A DNA stretch of 64,000 nt from Coffea arabica (lineage: Eukaryota; Streptophyta; Magnoliopsida; Gentianales; Rubiaceae). The notes beneath the pieces are model-generated. The model was not told the DNA's origin, searched no databases, and saw nothing but the letters and a program-made list of their open reading frames with translations. Below are positions 32,801 through 44,371 of the stretch, piece after piece; the stretch's first letter is position 1; every line of letters begins with the position of its first letter. The stretch spans positions 14,468,111 to 14,532,110 of the forward strand of contig NC_092328.1 of the NCBI RefSeq assembly GCF_036785885.1, in the 5' to 3' direction. Both the position numbers and the translations under genes were made by a program.

Positions 32801-33933
32801 AATTTCTCAATTCTGCAGTCCTTCACTTCGATGGCACCAACCCTTTGTAAAATTTGTGTCACTTTATCCGCAACCTAGTCATACAAATATTGGGTTATGC
32901 TCCTGTGTTGCCATCGAGAAGAAGAAACAAAAAGGAGTAAAATAACTTTGTCACATACACTTGCCCCTTTTCTGGTTTGTTCAGACAGTATGACAACATC
33001 TTGAAGGTGTGCCTTTTCCCCGACAACCGGCCCCACCTCGACCCCAGCACACTTCCCCCCCTTATCCATCTTATTTATTTCTTCAACCTTTCTATTCGCG
33101 TCCCCAGTCTCACCAATGACAGCATCAGAGGTATAGGATTTCTTCCACATCCAACCACCATCTTCAGCTTTGAATGCCAGTTTTTTGAAGTACGATACTC
33201 CCATATTTTGGGCGTAAAATCCTCTGTCAACATGGGAAGCCAAGAATGGCACATTAAAGCGCCTAAAGAGCCTGGTCAGCAACATACCAAATGGGAGATG
33301 TGTTCTCTTATTCTCCCTGCTCTTAATCTTCCTAATCCTGTTGAGCATTGTTGCAATGATCAAATTGGGTATGTTGACGGGTTGTTTGTGTAACATATGC
33401 CACAATATAACTCTTTCTAATGCACTAATGGAAGTGATACTTCCGGCTTTGGGTAAAATGTTATGAGTTATTATCAGATGTAACAGGCGTGGCAACACTT
33501 TCATATACGGCGCATAAAACTTAGTTTTTTTCCCCGTGTTCATAACTCTATCACCATTTTGCCTAATCTCTCCAAGAAATTCTAGGTCATTGTACCCCTT
33601 CACAGCAACCTTATCTACATTCTTTGCGCTAATCCGTTTATAGTCAACAGTGTATCCACTGTCAACCAACCCAAACTCTGAACACAAAACCTCAGTAGAC
33701 ACTGACACTTCTACATTCCTAACGACTGAACGCAGAACTGACTTCTGCTTATTTGCCCTACAGTTAGCATAGAATTCCCTAACCATCGCATCATAGCACT
33801 TGTCATTATTTGCCAGCAAATTTAACAAATTTTGGGCATTCAGATATTCCGTGATATCAATACACTCACCAGCGAGACCTTCTACGTCGACCCACATGCC
33901 TGCATACACTGGAAGACTCATACAGGCCTCCAT
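29844..33933 (-). CDS. Chimeric gene: plant-transposon domain + Ulp1 protease + FCP1-like phosphatase, 13 exons, 920 aa
   Basis: Hand-spliced exons (minus): 33933-32959, 32874-32785, 32720-32638, 32551-32458, 32356-32285, 32201-32106, 31965-31837, 31741-31592, 31514-31337, 31027-30811, 30714-30378, 30276-30216, 30124-29844. All have GT-AG borders and matching phases. Exon 1 (325 aa) resembles the 'putative plant transposon protein' domain. The Ulp1 core keeps H480 (NHW), D497 (VDSM), Q538 and C544 (QTDGASCG). From residue 623 the frame continues into an FCP1/NIF-type HAD phosphatase: LLILDLNG (649-652), FRPHCCEFL, VAVWSSKL, RLLFVW, ILVDDSPYKS (797-798 DD), GDFVGHLKKLARADNVQDF. DLNG in place of DxD is normal for this plant FCP1 subfamily. 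An in-frame stop lies upstream of the ATG. Two adjacent genes instead of one fusion remain possible; the last exon could be spliced on at 29886. Confidence 0.78.
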
Positions 33934-34070
33934 GTTACTGCCTATGCTTGCTCCGGGATGCGATTCAATTGTTGAGTACTTTGAGCAACAGAGGAAGCGA
34001 ACGCGATAAATCTACTTCTTTTTGGACCTTGCCGCGAAAAACTTTTCGAAAAGCTCCAAATTTCAGAAGG

Positions 34071-34737
34071 GGGGGGAAAGCTTTAACCGAAACTGTTCAG
34101 TGTGTTTACACAACAACGGAGCTTTTGATGGGCTAAACAGGAGAAACGATGAGAAGTTCAAGAAAGACAAGCTTTTTGCGGGATAATTGATGAGGCGGGG
34201 ACGGGCGTGGAGGGGAGGCAAACCTGATTTACATATTCGAAAATCAACCCGTTTCGGTATTGGAGCGTGTATTCGAATCGGGTTATGCGGAAGCCAAATT
34301 ACTTTCGCAGCAGATTACAATCTATTGATAATAACAAATGTAAATATGTTTTTATATAATTTATTAATATTATATACACATATATTATAAGGGATACCCT
34401 CAGAAACCTCCCCCGAATTACCTTATGGAAAAATCATGAAATGGATAATTTATGGACGATAGCCAAAAAGAGCTCCCGTTTTATTCAAGAACTTGTTTAT
34501 TTTCATTTAATCCGATAAATAAATTTGTTTACGGAAAAATGGATACTCTTTTCTTATAATAAAGGAGAGCCATAAAGAGCATCACTTTTATTGTAAATCG
34601 AGTTTAATTTTTATATTATCCGATAAATATATTTATTTATGGGATAATTGGGTACTCTGTTATTATAATGCAGGAAGACCATAAAGAGCTGGTGTTTTAC
34701 TACAAAGTTATACTTTACAGACTGGGACCACGATTTG
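34071..34737 (+). repeat. ~660-bp direct repeat, copy 1
   Basis: Runs from gggaaagctttaaccgaaac to gactgggaccacgatttgg and is about 97% identical by eye to 37269-37937. It contains a truncated ggga...cagaaacctccccc motif like the Mutator-like TIR, and about three ~107-bp units at its right end. Confidence 0.92.
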
Positions 34738-35506
34738 GATTATCAAATTATGCAAAGAAAATTATGTCATTATTATATATATTTTTGTTATGCATTGTAT
34801 AATTATACTAATATATTATATCACTATAAAGTATATTATACATTAATTAAAATTTTTTATAAATGTATATTATAAATACTGTTATAATATATATTTACAT
34901 ATTACTATTTAAATATATTTATAAATATATTTTATATGTGCATATAATTATAATATATATGTGTATATAGTAATATAAAATTAAAGATTAGCATAATTAT
35001 ATAACAATGATTTATATATGTATAATAATTAATTAATTAAGTCGACAAAATTATTCAGCAATTTTCTTTGGATAATTTCATAAATCAAATCGTGGTCTAT
35101 TCATCGTAGTATCACATTGTCTTAAAAGACAAGCTCTTTATGACTTTCCTCCATTATAAGAACAGAGTACCCTTTTTTCCATAAGTAAATTTTTTTGCAG
35201 TATCTAATCAACCACCATTTCGTTTGTACTTAGTAAACTTCTCACTTCACTACAGTATCTGTCACGTACATCACTGCTGAGGAGTTCCCTCTTTACCTTC
35301 TAACTATCATCCTTTATTCTTACATTTCATACACGTTTGTCTACAACGGCGTTTTGTCGAGAAAAAGTCAGAACATACAAGGGCCAACATAAGCTATTTA
35401 TGTTTTCATACCAGTAATATTAAGAGAGTAAGAAGTAGCGGTCAATTCAGTTGGCAAACATAAAAAAAGCGTAACGGTTAGTGTTGTCAACATTCAATCT
35501 TACACA
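34738..35506. repeat. AT-rich foldback with inverted ~107-bp unit
   Basis: 34740-35040 is nearly pure AT. At 35100-35180 the unit appears in inverted orientation (aagacaagctctttatgac, then tcctccattataagaacag), opposite to the units at 34.4-34.7 kb, so the stretch can fold back. No gene. Confidence 0.7.
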
Positions 35507-36597
35507 CTAACGATATGGCAGGGCAGCACAAATTGCTCGAATTTCTTCATCGCAAGCGCACCCTTCACACGTACTCTCCTCCACTTCATCGGCATCCATA
35601 GGCCATGAAGATGTTTTCCTCTCATGTGTCATGGCACAACAAATGGGCGTTGGGTTTAGAAACACAGGATTCTTGACCCATATCATCCTCAGCAGCGCTC
35701 GCAAATTCTGACGGCAAAGATTCACTCTGCCTTTAAGAATTCTGGATTTCATGAGCAGTCTCATACCTTTGCGCTTTAACTCGTCCCCACCAACAAAGAT
35801 GTAAATTATTCCCAACGCATATGCAGCATCGGCATGGCCTGAATTAGCAGCTTCTTCCAGGTTTTCCAATGCTGAGTCCTCGTGCTTATCCGAAAAAAAA
35901 TCAACCTAAGCAGTTCCAAGGTTGATATTACAGTCTTGCGAAATGTATGACTAACGAAAAAGTTTAAAAGTGCAGGCAGAACAGTGGCGGCGAGACAACA
36001 GTTATTTACTGGGGCCCAAAGCTGCAGTAACCTGTTGTAGGCCAATCTTTTGGGTGAAGTGTGCTGACCAAAATCACATTGAAGTTCAAATGAAAGAGAT
36101 GATGTGAGCTTGGTGTAGAAATTTTGTAACTCACGTATGGTTATGGAATGTTAGTTCATTACTATTCCATTTAAAATATTACCGAATTTTCCCATAACTA
36201 TTGCGTCTTACGTTCCAAAGCAACCCAACTTACTACTCCTTTTCGGTACAAGGCTTCTGGATTTTTGCTTTGTCTGCACTTCTTCAAGAACCTCGACACT
36301 TTGTGATTTTTTTGCCACGGAACGATTTCAAACCTGTCGAGGGACACCCGCTGGTAAATGTTCTTTGCGTCGGAAACTTCGTTGAACAACTTACAGCTAC
36401 AAAATAATAGAAATGATCCATTACGCCTAAAATACGCCTCTTCCAGTTTGTATCATCCATAGCAGAACGAACCACAGTTTTGCCCGAAAAAGATCAGTGG
36501 ATGAAGAAGACGCGACACGTGCAAGCACCTCGGATAGCACCTCGGTCGGAAGGGAGAGGATGGAGGTTCCTGAACTCCGTTTTTGTGCGTTGGCCAT
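35507..36597 (-). CDS. F-box protein, At1g67623-like, 3 exons, 227 aa
   Basis: F-box proteins recruit substrates to SCF ubiquitin ligases. Exons 36597-36476, 36396-36234 and 35905-35507 join in consistent phase. Residues 13-40 are the F-box (ILSLPTEVLSEVLARVASSS). Then come KLFNEVSDAKNIYQRVSLDRF and a CRQSKNPEALYRKGV motif. The third exon has a Sel1-like repeat (AANSGHADAAYALGIIYI) and ends with the family's CDEEIR motif. Each part matches the plant At1g67623/At2g35280-like F-box family, though the protein is shorter than many members. The first intron has a weak donor (GTGGTT). It lies between two ~660-bp direct repeats, which suggests it was carried there by a transposon. Frame is intact. 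Confidence 0.8.
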
Positions 36598-37268
36598 GAC
36601 CGGTTAACTCCTTTTACTGGGCACAGTTTAGTGAATCCCTGAAAGCCCCAAGAATGGAGTAAACTTCAAACAAAAACTACTTCCTCATAAAATCCAAAAA
36701 TGATAGATCAGGTGTAATATCCCACTGTTTCTGGACATCCGACTAACCTTAGCGTTCGTTCGAACAGAAATGGGAAAGTGGCGACTTCTCCTGCAAACGA
36801 CGCAACATTCTGTCGTCAAAAAACTGTCATCCGTAACATTTTTTTCAAACCAACCAACGTATGTGTCAATACGGTCAATTCATTAGAACCGTAACAATAC
36901 ACCGATAGCAAGGGAAGATGAACAGTCATGCACTACACGTACATCGTAAATTTAACGGCGTTAATCGCATAGCAAAGGAGGTTCCACAGTGATAAACAGG
37001 GAGGGTTAGTTCGTACCTGTGGTCGTCAACCAACTCGTAGAAGCCGGTAGCACAGACTTTGCAGACAGGTCGGGCGGGGTAAATGGCAACCAAAAGGTCG
37101 CGTCCTTCAAACTTGTCCAGACTCACTCATCGTATGCTGCCACGAACGTCGTAACCCGAACCCATTCATTGAGAAGACGCAGAAAGAGCCGGTGTTCACA
37201 AATGTTTGGGTAAATGCCATAAAGAGCTGGTGTTTTTCCTCTGTAACGCTCGAAATTCCACACTTTGG
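36598..37268. other. 5' flank of the F-box gene, no other gene seen
   Basis: GC content higher than surroundings, short ORFs only. A lone ~107-bp unit fragment (gccataaagagctggtg) lies near 37219. Confidence 0.5.
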
Positions 37269-37937
37269 GTGGGGAAAGCTTTAACCGAAACTGTACAGTG
37301 TGTTTACACAACAATGGAGCTTTTGATGGGCTAAATCGGAAAAACGATGAGAAGTTCAGGAAAGACAAGCTTTTTGTGGGATAATTGATGAGGCGGGGAC
37401 GGGCGTCGAGGGGGAGGCAAACCCGATTTACATATTCGAAAATCAACCCGTTTCGGTATTGGAGCGTGTATTCGAATCGGGTTATGCGGAAGCCAAATTA
37501 CTTTGGCAGCAGATTACAATCTATTGATAATAACAAATGTAAATATGTTTTTATATAATTTATTAATATTATATACACATATATTATAAGGGATACCCTC
37601 AGAAACCTCCCCCGAATTACCTTATGGAAAAATCATGAAAGGGATAATTTATGGACGATAGCCAAAAAGAGCTCCCGTTTTATTCAAGAACTTGTTTATT
37701 TTCATTTAATCCGATAAATAAATTTGTTTACGAAAAAATGGGTACTCTTTTCTTATAATAAAGGAGAGCCATAAAGAGCATCACTTTTATTGTAAATCGA
37801 GTTTAATTTTTATATTATCCGATAAATATATTTATTTATGAAAAAAAGGGTACTCTGTTATTATAATGCAGGAAGACCATAAAGAGCTGGTCTTTTACTA
37901 CAAAGTGATATTTTATAGACTGGGACCACGATTTGGT
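37269..37937 (+). repeat. ~660-bp direct repeat, copy 2
   Basis: Pairs with 34071-34737. Sequence diverges abruptly after cacgatttgg at both ends of the pair. Confidence 0.92.
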
Positions 37938-39316
37938 GAGGCTTTTCCAGCAGTATTACTTATGTTATAAAACTAATAAAATTAAATACTATAATTGAAT
38001 TGAAAACATACTAGGTTACATTTTAGCCCCTACTAAACCCTTTTTCCCTATAAAACTTTCGGTATGTTTCCAAAAATAAATCTGAAACTTAACGTACTAC
38101 AAAACATGCCACTTCATTTTTAAGAGCTGGTATAGTATGCGTTGTTTGTTCAAATTTTGGTAAACCGTCATATAATTAATGTTATGTCAAATAAAAACCA
38201 TACTAGTTCTGTCTTGGCCGGTAGTTGCTGCTATAAAGAGCTAGTATGTTGCCCAAAAAAATTTGGTTCAAAACATACTAGTTTTCCGCCGTCCGCTATT
38301 TAACCAATATTTCCTATAAATAGCAGGTATGTTTCCCATAAAAAGATGGTACAATGTTTGCCATATAGAGCTGGTATGTCATGCGCAATTTCGTTTTCTT
38401 ATTTTAACTTTCGCATATTCAATTTATGTTAAATACATAAATTTAACTTTCAAAAATTGGCGCCAAATTACTTCTTCTATTGCCGCCTAGCAGTAATAAT
38501 TTTTTAATCACCTTCATTACATATTAAATTTCTGTTATTGTCGTTAAATGTAATTACCAACCAGCTTTTGGAATTGTCAATTAGTTTACGTGATGTAAAT
38601 TTAAAAGCTGATATACTAATATTCGTTTTGCATAGGTTTCCTCTATTACGACTTTCTTCCATTTAATTAGTTCTCTCTCTCTTGCATTTAATTAGTTTAA
38701 TTACTTACTTATTTTATGTTAAATAGATAACCTACTAGTTCACTTAAAATTTGTGAAACTCGGCATTTTTCCTGGCACATCTAGTGCTTACAAATTTTTT
38801 TTTTTTGTACTTATAACCCCTCAACTTTAGTAATCATTATAATAATTTATTCTTCTTTCAATCTTCTACCAATACAAGGACCAAAGGGGCATCCATGGAA
38901 TAAAAATACCTTCTCACACATGAAAATAATATTGTTATCAGATTTGGACTGCGTTGTTACCAAAAAATGCAATAGAGTAAGGGAGGTCAGTGAAATTTCT
39001 GTTAAATGGGATGGGATGCCAGTGAAATTTAAATCAACCTCAGGGGAGGATAGTGAGATTATTCATATTTATTGTAATAGTTCCGAAACATCAACTATAC
39101 ATGTGATGGGAGACTCCAAGTACTCAACCAAGCAATAACCTCATCCACACCCAAATAAGCAAACAAATGTGTTGACTACTGTTGGCGAAAACCTATTCCC
39201 TCCAACCCCCAAATTCTTGTTAAAGCCGCTGTCCGTCGACACCGTGGGAGCGCCCTGTCCTTGTGTTTGGCAGAGATAAAGTTAGGCGGTGTCGCGGAGG
39301 AGATTAACCTTTGCGA
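37938..39316. other. AT-rich non-coding with transposon scraps
   Basis: 38120-38400 has loose copies of the aagagctggtatg core. 38975-39060 contains gggaggtcagtg and aacctcaggggagg, fragments of the Mutator-like TIR family seen at 17.7 and 57.8 kb. No gene before the GRF gene. Confidence 0.5.
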
Positions 39317-39761
39317 ATGGCTTCTTCGTCTTCAGCCGGGTCGGTCAATAGCACGGTGTGGCCTACATTATATTGCAATTGTGGTCGAAGCTGTGCAGTT
39401 CGGGTTGTCTGGAAGTCTGAAGCAAACAGGGGGCGCCACTACTATCGCTGCGCTAACGCCCTGGTATGTTCTTCGTTAGAACTGTTTCTTCCATTAATTT
39501 CAGATTGCTAAGGTAGTTGTATTGCAGAGGCCCTGTCGAACGTTCATTGGCTGGTGTGATGAGTTTGCACGAGCAACGGGGTTTGAAGTTCCCGATATCG
39601 CCCCCCCGTCAAGTACCGCCCCCGTTTTTCCTAATACACCCGCGGCGGAGGTGTCTGCCATCATAGCTGAACTGAGAAGCATGCAAAGGAACGTGACCAT
39701 CCTTAACATTGCTGTGGTAGCTGTGGTGGCGGTAGTCCTTCTTCTGGTTCTGAAACCGTGA
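39317..39761 (+). CDS. GRF-type zinc finger protein with C-terminal membrane anchor, 2 exons, 126 aa
   Basis: Exons 39317-39463 and 39528-39761 join in phase 0 across a 64-bp intron. Residues 20-52 form a GRF zinc ribbon: CNCG (C20, C22), GRHYYRC (C46) and RPC (C52), followed by the family's F..WCDEF. GRF fingers bind single-stranded nucleic acid or act in protein contacts. Residues 83-107 suit a short coiled coil (IIAELRSMQRN). The last ~20 (VVAVVAVVLLLVL) form one transmembrane helix with a charged tail, so the product should be tail-anchored. Short plant GRF-plus-anchor proteins are abundant and often transposon-associated. Confidence 0.85.
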
Positions 39762-39821
39762 ATTAATGTGTTCGCGTTGATTGCATTCCCTCCAAACCCC
39801 CCCCCGGTACAGTACTAGACT

Positions 39822-40106
39822 ATGGTGTCCGTAAGGATAGAATGGCCATTAAGGCTCGTTTACAGCCTCTTGTATTTGTGGTTGGCACTGCTGTGCTCCT
39901 TATGCCTTTTGTCCCTCCGTTGTCAACCGGTGGTTGCCGCATGTGCCAATGAGTTCGTCCAACCGGCGGAGTGTTACTGTTTAAATGGTGATTTTACGTT
40001 ATATAACATACTAGGTTTCCGTATTTGGTTTATTTTGACATTCTGCATTATGTGGTTTTTCGGCATGCCCTGTTCCCTTTGTCCCACGAAATGTGTGTGC
40101 GGATGA
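39822..40106 (+). CDS. Unrecognised small Cys-rich ORF with hydrophobic segments, 94 aa
   Basis: Starts 60 bp after the GRF gene. Hydrophobic stretches at about 10-32 (LVYSLLYLWLALLCSLCLL) and 66-82 could be membrane helices, and there are many cysteines. No family recognised; it may be a transcript tail of the GRF gene and not a separate gene. Confidence 0.25.
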   Translation: MVSVRIEWPLRLVYSLLYLWLALLCSLCLLSLRCQPVVAACANEFVQPAECYCLNGDFTLYNILGFRIWFILTFCIMWFFGMPCSLCPTKCVCG

Positions 40107-40533
40107 GGTACTAGGGATCGTTGATTGATCGATGAACGTCATTAGTCAGTGGGATGGCAATCGCTGCGTTGTTAAATATGAACTTCAGCTTAGCCAGGCA
40201 ACTAAACAAGCTGAAGGTTACGTACAACAAATTGGGATGTGGCACAGCATTGTTAGGTTAAATTGGAAAATTTGTGGAGTTGAACGACGAAACAAGTTCT
40301 TACTTATATATTTGGATCTAAGTACCATCGCTTACATATCCGACAAACGGTGCACTCCTAATTTTCAGGCCTTGCATATTATCATCCCCTGACCCCTACC
40401 CTTCATACGCTAACAATCAAAATCATGCATGGTACGCCCAACAACAGCAAGGGCCATGAACACACAACCACCCACCATCCAAATATGATCTTCAACAAAA
40501 AAATTAAAAGCACACCGCCGTACCTGCGAACCT

Positions 40534-41190
40534 TCACTCGAAACGCTCCACAATAAGACCAAACATAGGGTTTAAGGAGGCAACCGTGGTAGCTACCCTC
40601 AGAAAGCTGCGGTATTTTCTGCGCCGCACAGTGAGGACAAGGCTGTCAATAGCATCTCTGTCTTCAAACGTGATCTCTACAGCTGATGGATTCCAGCAAA
40701 TGGTTGCGGTGTGAAGGTTGTCCGCAATGGCAACGTTGCGTGTCATACTAGCGGGGTACCCCTGGTCAGCCAGAAACCTTGTTACAGACCAGTCTTCAAA
40801 GTTAGCGCCGAAGAGGATCCAGACGTCGGTATGGAGCAGTGGTTTTAGACCCAGGAAATGTGCAACAAATTCCTCCTTGCCCGCAAACCATGCATTGTAG
40901 GTCATGATGTAAAACGCCTTCAGGTTCTGCATAAGGGGGAGTGGACGGCGGCGCCACTTGACCAGCGACCGGAATACTTCCTCGTTCGCAATGGGGTTGC
41001 GAACGGGGATGCAAGACACCAGCATCGACTGTGGAAACTCCGCTCCGGGAAACCTATCTAACCGAACCAGGGCTTCCTCAACTATCCACTTCACTCCAAT
41101 GTGGTGAAGTGGTAACACCTCATCTTGAAAGTAGCCGACCATGCCTCCGTTGTTGAGGACATGTATTTGAGGAAATCGTCCAAGTGCCAT
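40534..41190 (-). CDS. Unrecognised single-exon protein, 218 aa
   Basis: An open 218-codon frame with ordinary amino-acid composition (Trp, His and charged residues spread throughout) and GC-rich third positions unlike the AT-rich flanks, both signs of past selection. Motifs visible: LHHIGVKWIVEEALVRLDRF, KAFYIMTYNAWF, VWILFGANFEDWSV, then a basic C-terminal part (RRRKYRSFLR). There is no signal peptide or membrane helix, and I recognise no family. It faces the GRF gene convergently and lies between ~107-bp unit arrays of opposite orientation (37.6 kb and 41.7-43.9 kb), so it may be cargo of the same element. Confidence 0.6.
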   Translation of the reverse strand: MALGRFPQIHVLNNGGMVGYFQDEVLPLHHIGVKWIVEEALVRLDRFPGAEFPQSMLVSCIPVRNPIANEEVFRSLVKWRRRPLPLMQNLKAFYIMTYNAWFAGKEEFVAHFLGLKPLLHTDVWILFGANFEDWSVTRFLADQGYPASMTRNVAIADNLHTATICWNPSAVEITFEDRDAIDSLVLTVRRRKYRSFLRVATTVASLNPMFGLIVERFE

Positions 41191-43384
41191 GAGTCAGTCT
41201 GGAAAACGATTTTGGTACGACGAGCCTGGTCGGTTCAGGGGTTAGAAAATGCAGAACGAAGCTATTCTTTCGTCTAGTTACGTCTTACAGGTGGTGAACA
41301 ACTTAAGCGGCCCCTTTATAGCGAAGGCTGTTGTTCGAAACCAATGCGGAAGTCAATGGGCATGCAAGGAAGAAGTTTAGTTTCGGGAAGCTCTTATAGG
41401 AGGAGATATGGATGACGGACCTGGGTTTAAATGGAGGAGCTTGCAGTGCATGGATTGAGTGGTTAAGAGCGGTTTGACCCCTCTCAGGCATCCTTTTGCG
41501 GACCACGGTTAACCAACCTAACTTGGGTTAGTGCGATAATAAGTCACAGCTGGCACTGCATCTAAATTTTTATTTGGGAAAATTAGAAGAACCAAATGGC
41601 ATGCATATTTCTGAATTGCACTACTCCGCTGTAGAAGACCAGCTGTGGACGGGTTCGGCAGGAATATGACAACAGAGTACCGATTTCCGTAGACAGACAT
41701 TTTTTTCCTAATACAATAATAACAATGATTTTTTCCAATAAAATACCAGCCTTTTATGTGTTTCCGTCATTACAACAACAGGCTACCCATTTTCCCCCTT
41801 TTAGCTGTGGGTCGAATAACAATGCAACCATTTTCGAAGAAATGACCAACTGTTTACGGCATTCCTCCATTACAACCAATTACATACCCATTGTTCCATA
41901 CACAACTTAATTTAAGAGATAAAACACAGATAATAGGTTTTCTAAATAAAACACCACCTATTCGGGGGTTAATCCTCCGTTATAAGATCACGGTACTCAT
42001 ACACCACCAAATAACTTTCACATACACCGACTGAATTAAAAACGGGGTGGATTGGGTTTTTTTCTAAATTTTTTTCCATTAATTAGTTTTTAATATAATT
42101 TTTGGATTTTTCCTTTACAAATAATAGTAATAGTTTAATGGTATGTGGACCTTGATTTTCCTTCATATTTTTGAACTATTCTAGACCATATTATTTTTCT
42201 TTTAAAGTATTCATTTGAATTCTAGGCCTGGGATTGTATTGAAAATGAAAATAATATTTTTACATCTTTTTATATTGTGCTACAGAATAATTAATAAAAT
42301 ATATATACATACGTATATATGTATACATATACAGAAAATTTAAAATACGTGATGCCTAAACTATTCAAGATTTTCAGTTTTGATTATTAATCTTTTTCTT
42401 TAGATATAATGCTCATTCAATTAATACAAACCTATACACAAAATAAACCCGACAGTTATAAGATGACGGTACTCATACACCACCAAATTATGTATTTGAC
42501 TTATAAAGTAACCCTTGTCCACTTCAACATAGGGTTTTCTTGGGTTTGCTCCATTGTAATCGGAGTACCCATTTTTAGGTATCAAAGCGAGTCTACTTCA
42601 ATTCACGTAAACAAATACTGGCGCCAAGATTTTTAGCTCGGTTGGCGGGGTTAGTCCCGAAGATGACAAGACTGGCGGCAGACTGGCGCCAGTCTTGCTT
42701 ATAGCACAAGAATTACAGCCTCGTGGACGGATGGACAGATATGTGAGCGGTCATTTCATTGCTGGTGGCCCACATTTCATTTCGTTGCCGGTGGCCCACC
42801 TTCCACTGTGAATTCCAATGTGAATTCCAATGTGAGAAGTAAAGCTACTAGATTTCGTCAAGCTTCTTGGGTTTCGTCAAGAAAATGTCCGAAAAAAAAA
42901 GTAAAGCTACTACATTTCTTTCTTGTCCTTGGACAAAAAGCACTGGTTGGAGGTCTCAAAAAGAATTATAAGGAATGTGTATATGACATTTTACAACTGG
43001 TGATGTCCTTACTTGTTTTCTTCTAATTTTTTATTTTGAATTTTACAAAAAATTTATTTTGAGCAATACAAACGAATCAAGTTCAACCTTTCGGACTAAA
43101 ACAAACCAATGTATTTCTAATTTCAAAGGATAATTTTAGAAACCGTTAGCCAATTTTGGCGAATGATTTTTCTTGAATCCTTGGAAAATTATATGGCACT
43201 TTTTACTTTGACACCGACTGAATTAAAAACGGGGTGGATTGGGTTTTTTCTAAATATTTTCTAATAATATATAAATAAATATTTTTTCTTATACAACTAT
43301 CAAAACAAATAAATTGATTCTAAATTTTTATTTGGGATTATTTCATAAACCAAATCCTGGTCACTTTCCGTAAAGTATCACTTT
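41191..43384. other. Non-coding with inverted unit remnants and a repeated segment
   Basis: 41725-41960 carries diverged ~107-bp units in minus orientation (ataaaataccagccttttat). A ~45-bp segment (accgactgaattaaaaacgg then ggtggattggg) occurs at about 42020-42065 and again at 43213-43255. No gene recognised. Confidence 0.5.
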
Positions 43385-43905
43385 CCCATTAAAGGCTAGC
43401 TCTTTATGGCTTTTCTCCATTATAAGAACATAGTACTTATTTTTGCATAATTAAATTATCTTGTCAAATAAAATAAAAATAAATCAATTTTCTTATAAAA
43501 GACTAGCTCTTTATGGCTTTCCTCCATTATAAGAATAGAGTACCCATTTTCTCATAAATAAAAATATTTATCAAATAAAATAAAAATAAATCTATTTTTC
43601 AATAAAAGACCAACTTTTTATAGCTTTCCTCCATTATCAGAATAGAGTACCCATTTTTTCATAAATAAATTTATTTATCGGATAAAATTAAAATAAATCC
43701 GTTTTTTAATAATAGATCAGCTCTTTATGACTTTCCTCTATTTTAAGAACAGAGTACCCATTTTTTGTTAGAAAAATTTATTTATCAGACAGAATAAAAA
43801 TAAACCCATGTTTTCAATAAAACATCAGACTTTTATGACTTTCCTCTATTATAAGAATAAGAATAGAGTACTCATTTTGAAGGCAAAAAGTAATTTGTTT
43901 ATCGG
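43385..43905 (-). repeat. Array of ~5 units of ~107 bp, minus orientation
   Basis: The motif gctctttatggctttcctcc followed by attataagaatagagtaccc recurs near 43400, 43506, 43613, 43719 and 43828. Units are moderately diverged. Confidence 0.9.
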
Positions 43906-43922
43906 ATAAAATAAACATAAAC

Positions 43923-44371
43923 TCATTAATGTCAATATTGAGATATAGCAAAATGCTGGCCCACCTCTCAATGTGATTTTCAATGGGATAAGATTTGCAC
44001 AGTACATATAGCAAATTGTCATAGCCCCTGTTCCTTCACATGTTACTATCAGACGGTAATTGTCATGGATTGCTTACAACTTATTCCCTCCAAACCTTTT
44101 CTTATAATGGAGTTTCTGATTTTATCCAAGTAATAAATTATTTCAGGGGAAAAAGGAAAAATAGAAAATTTATGGAGGAAAGTCACAAAGACCTGGTGTT
44201 TTATTGAAAACCATCGACCCCTTACCAAAGACGATCAAATATAGCAGGTATGATTTTCTTGCAAGAAACTTGCCGAAAGCAACTTTGTGACTGTAGTTGC
44301 TAATTTTTTTTTCAACCACTTTTTAAGCAAGAGGTATCATCATTAATGTCAATATTGAGATATAGCAAAAT
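43923..44371. repeat. 31-bp direct repeat pair
   Basis: cattaatgtcaatattgaga and the following tatagcaaaat occur at 43923-43954 and again at 44340-44371. Confidence 0.85.

Noticed and set aside
32977..33393. 138-aa plus-strand ORF
   Set aside because: Antisense to exon 1 of the Ulp1-FCP1 gene.
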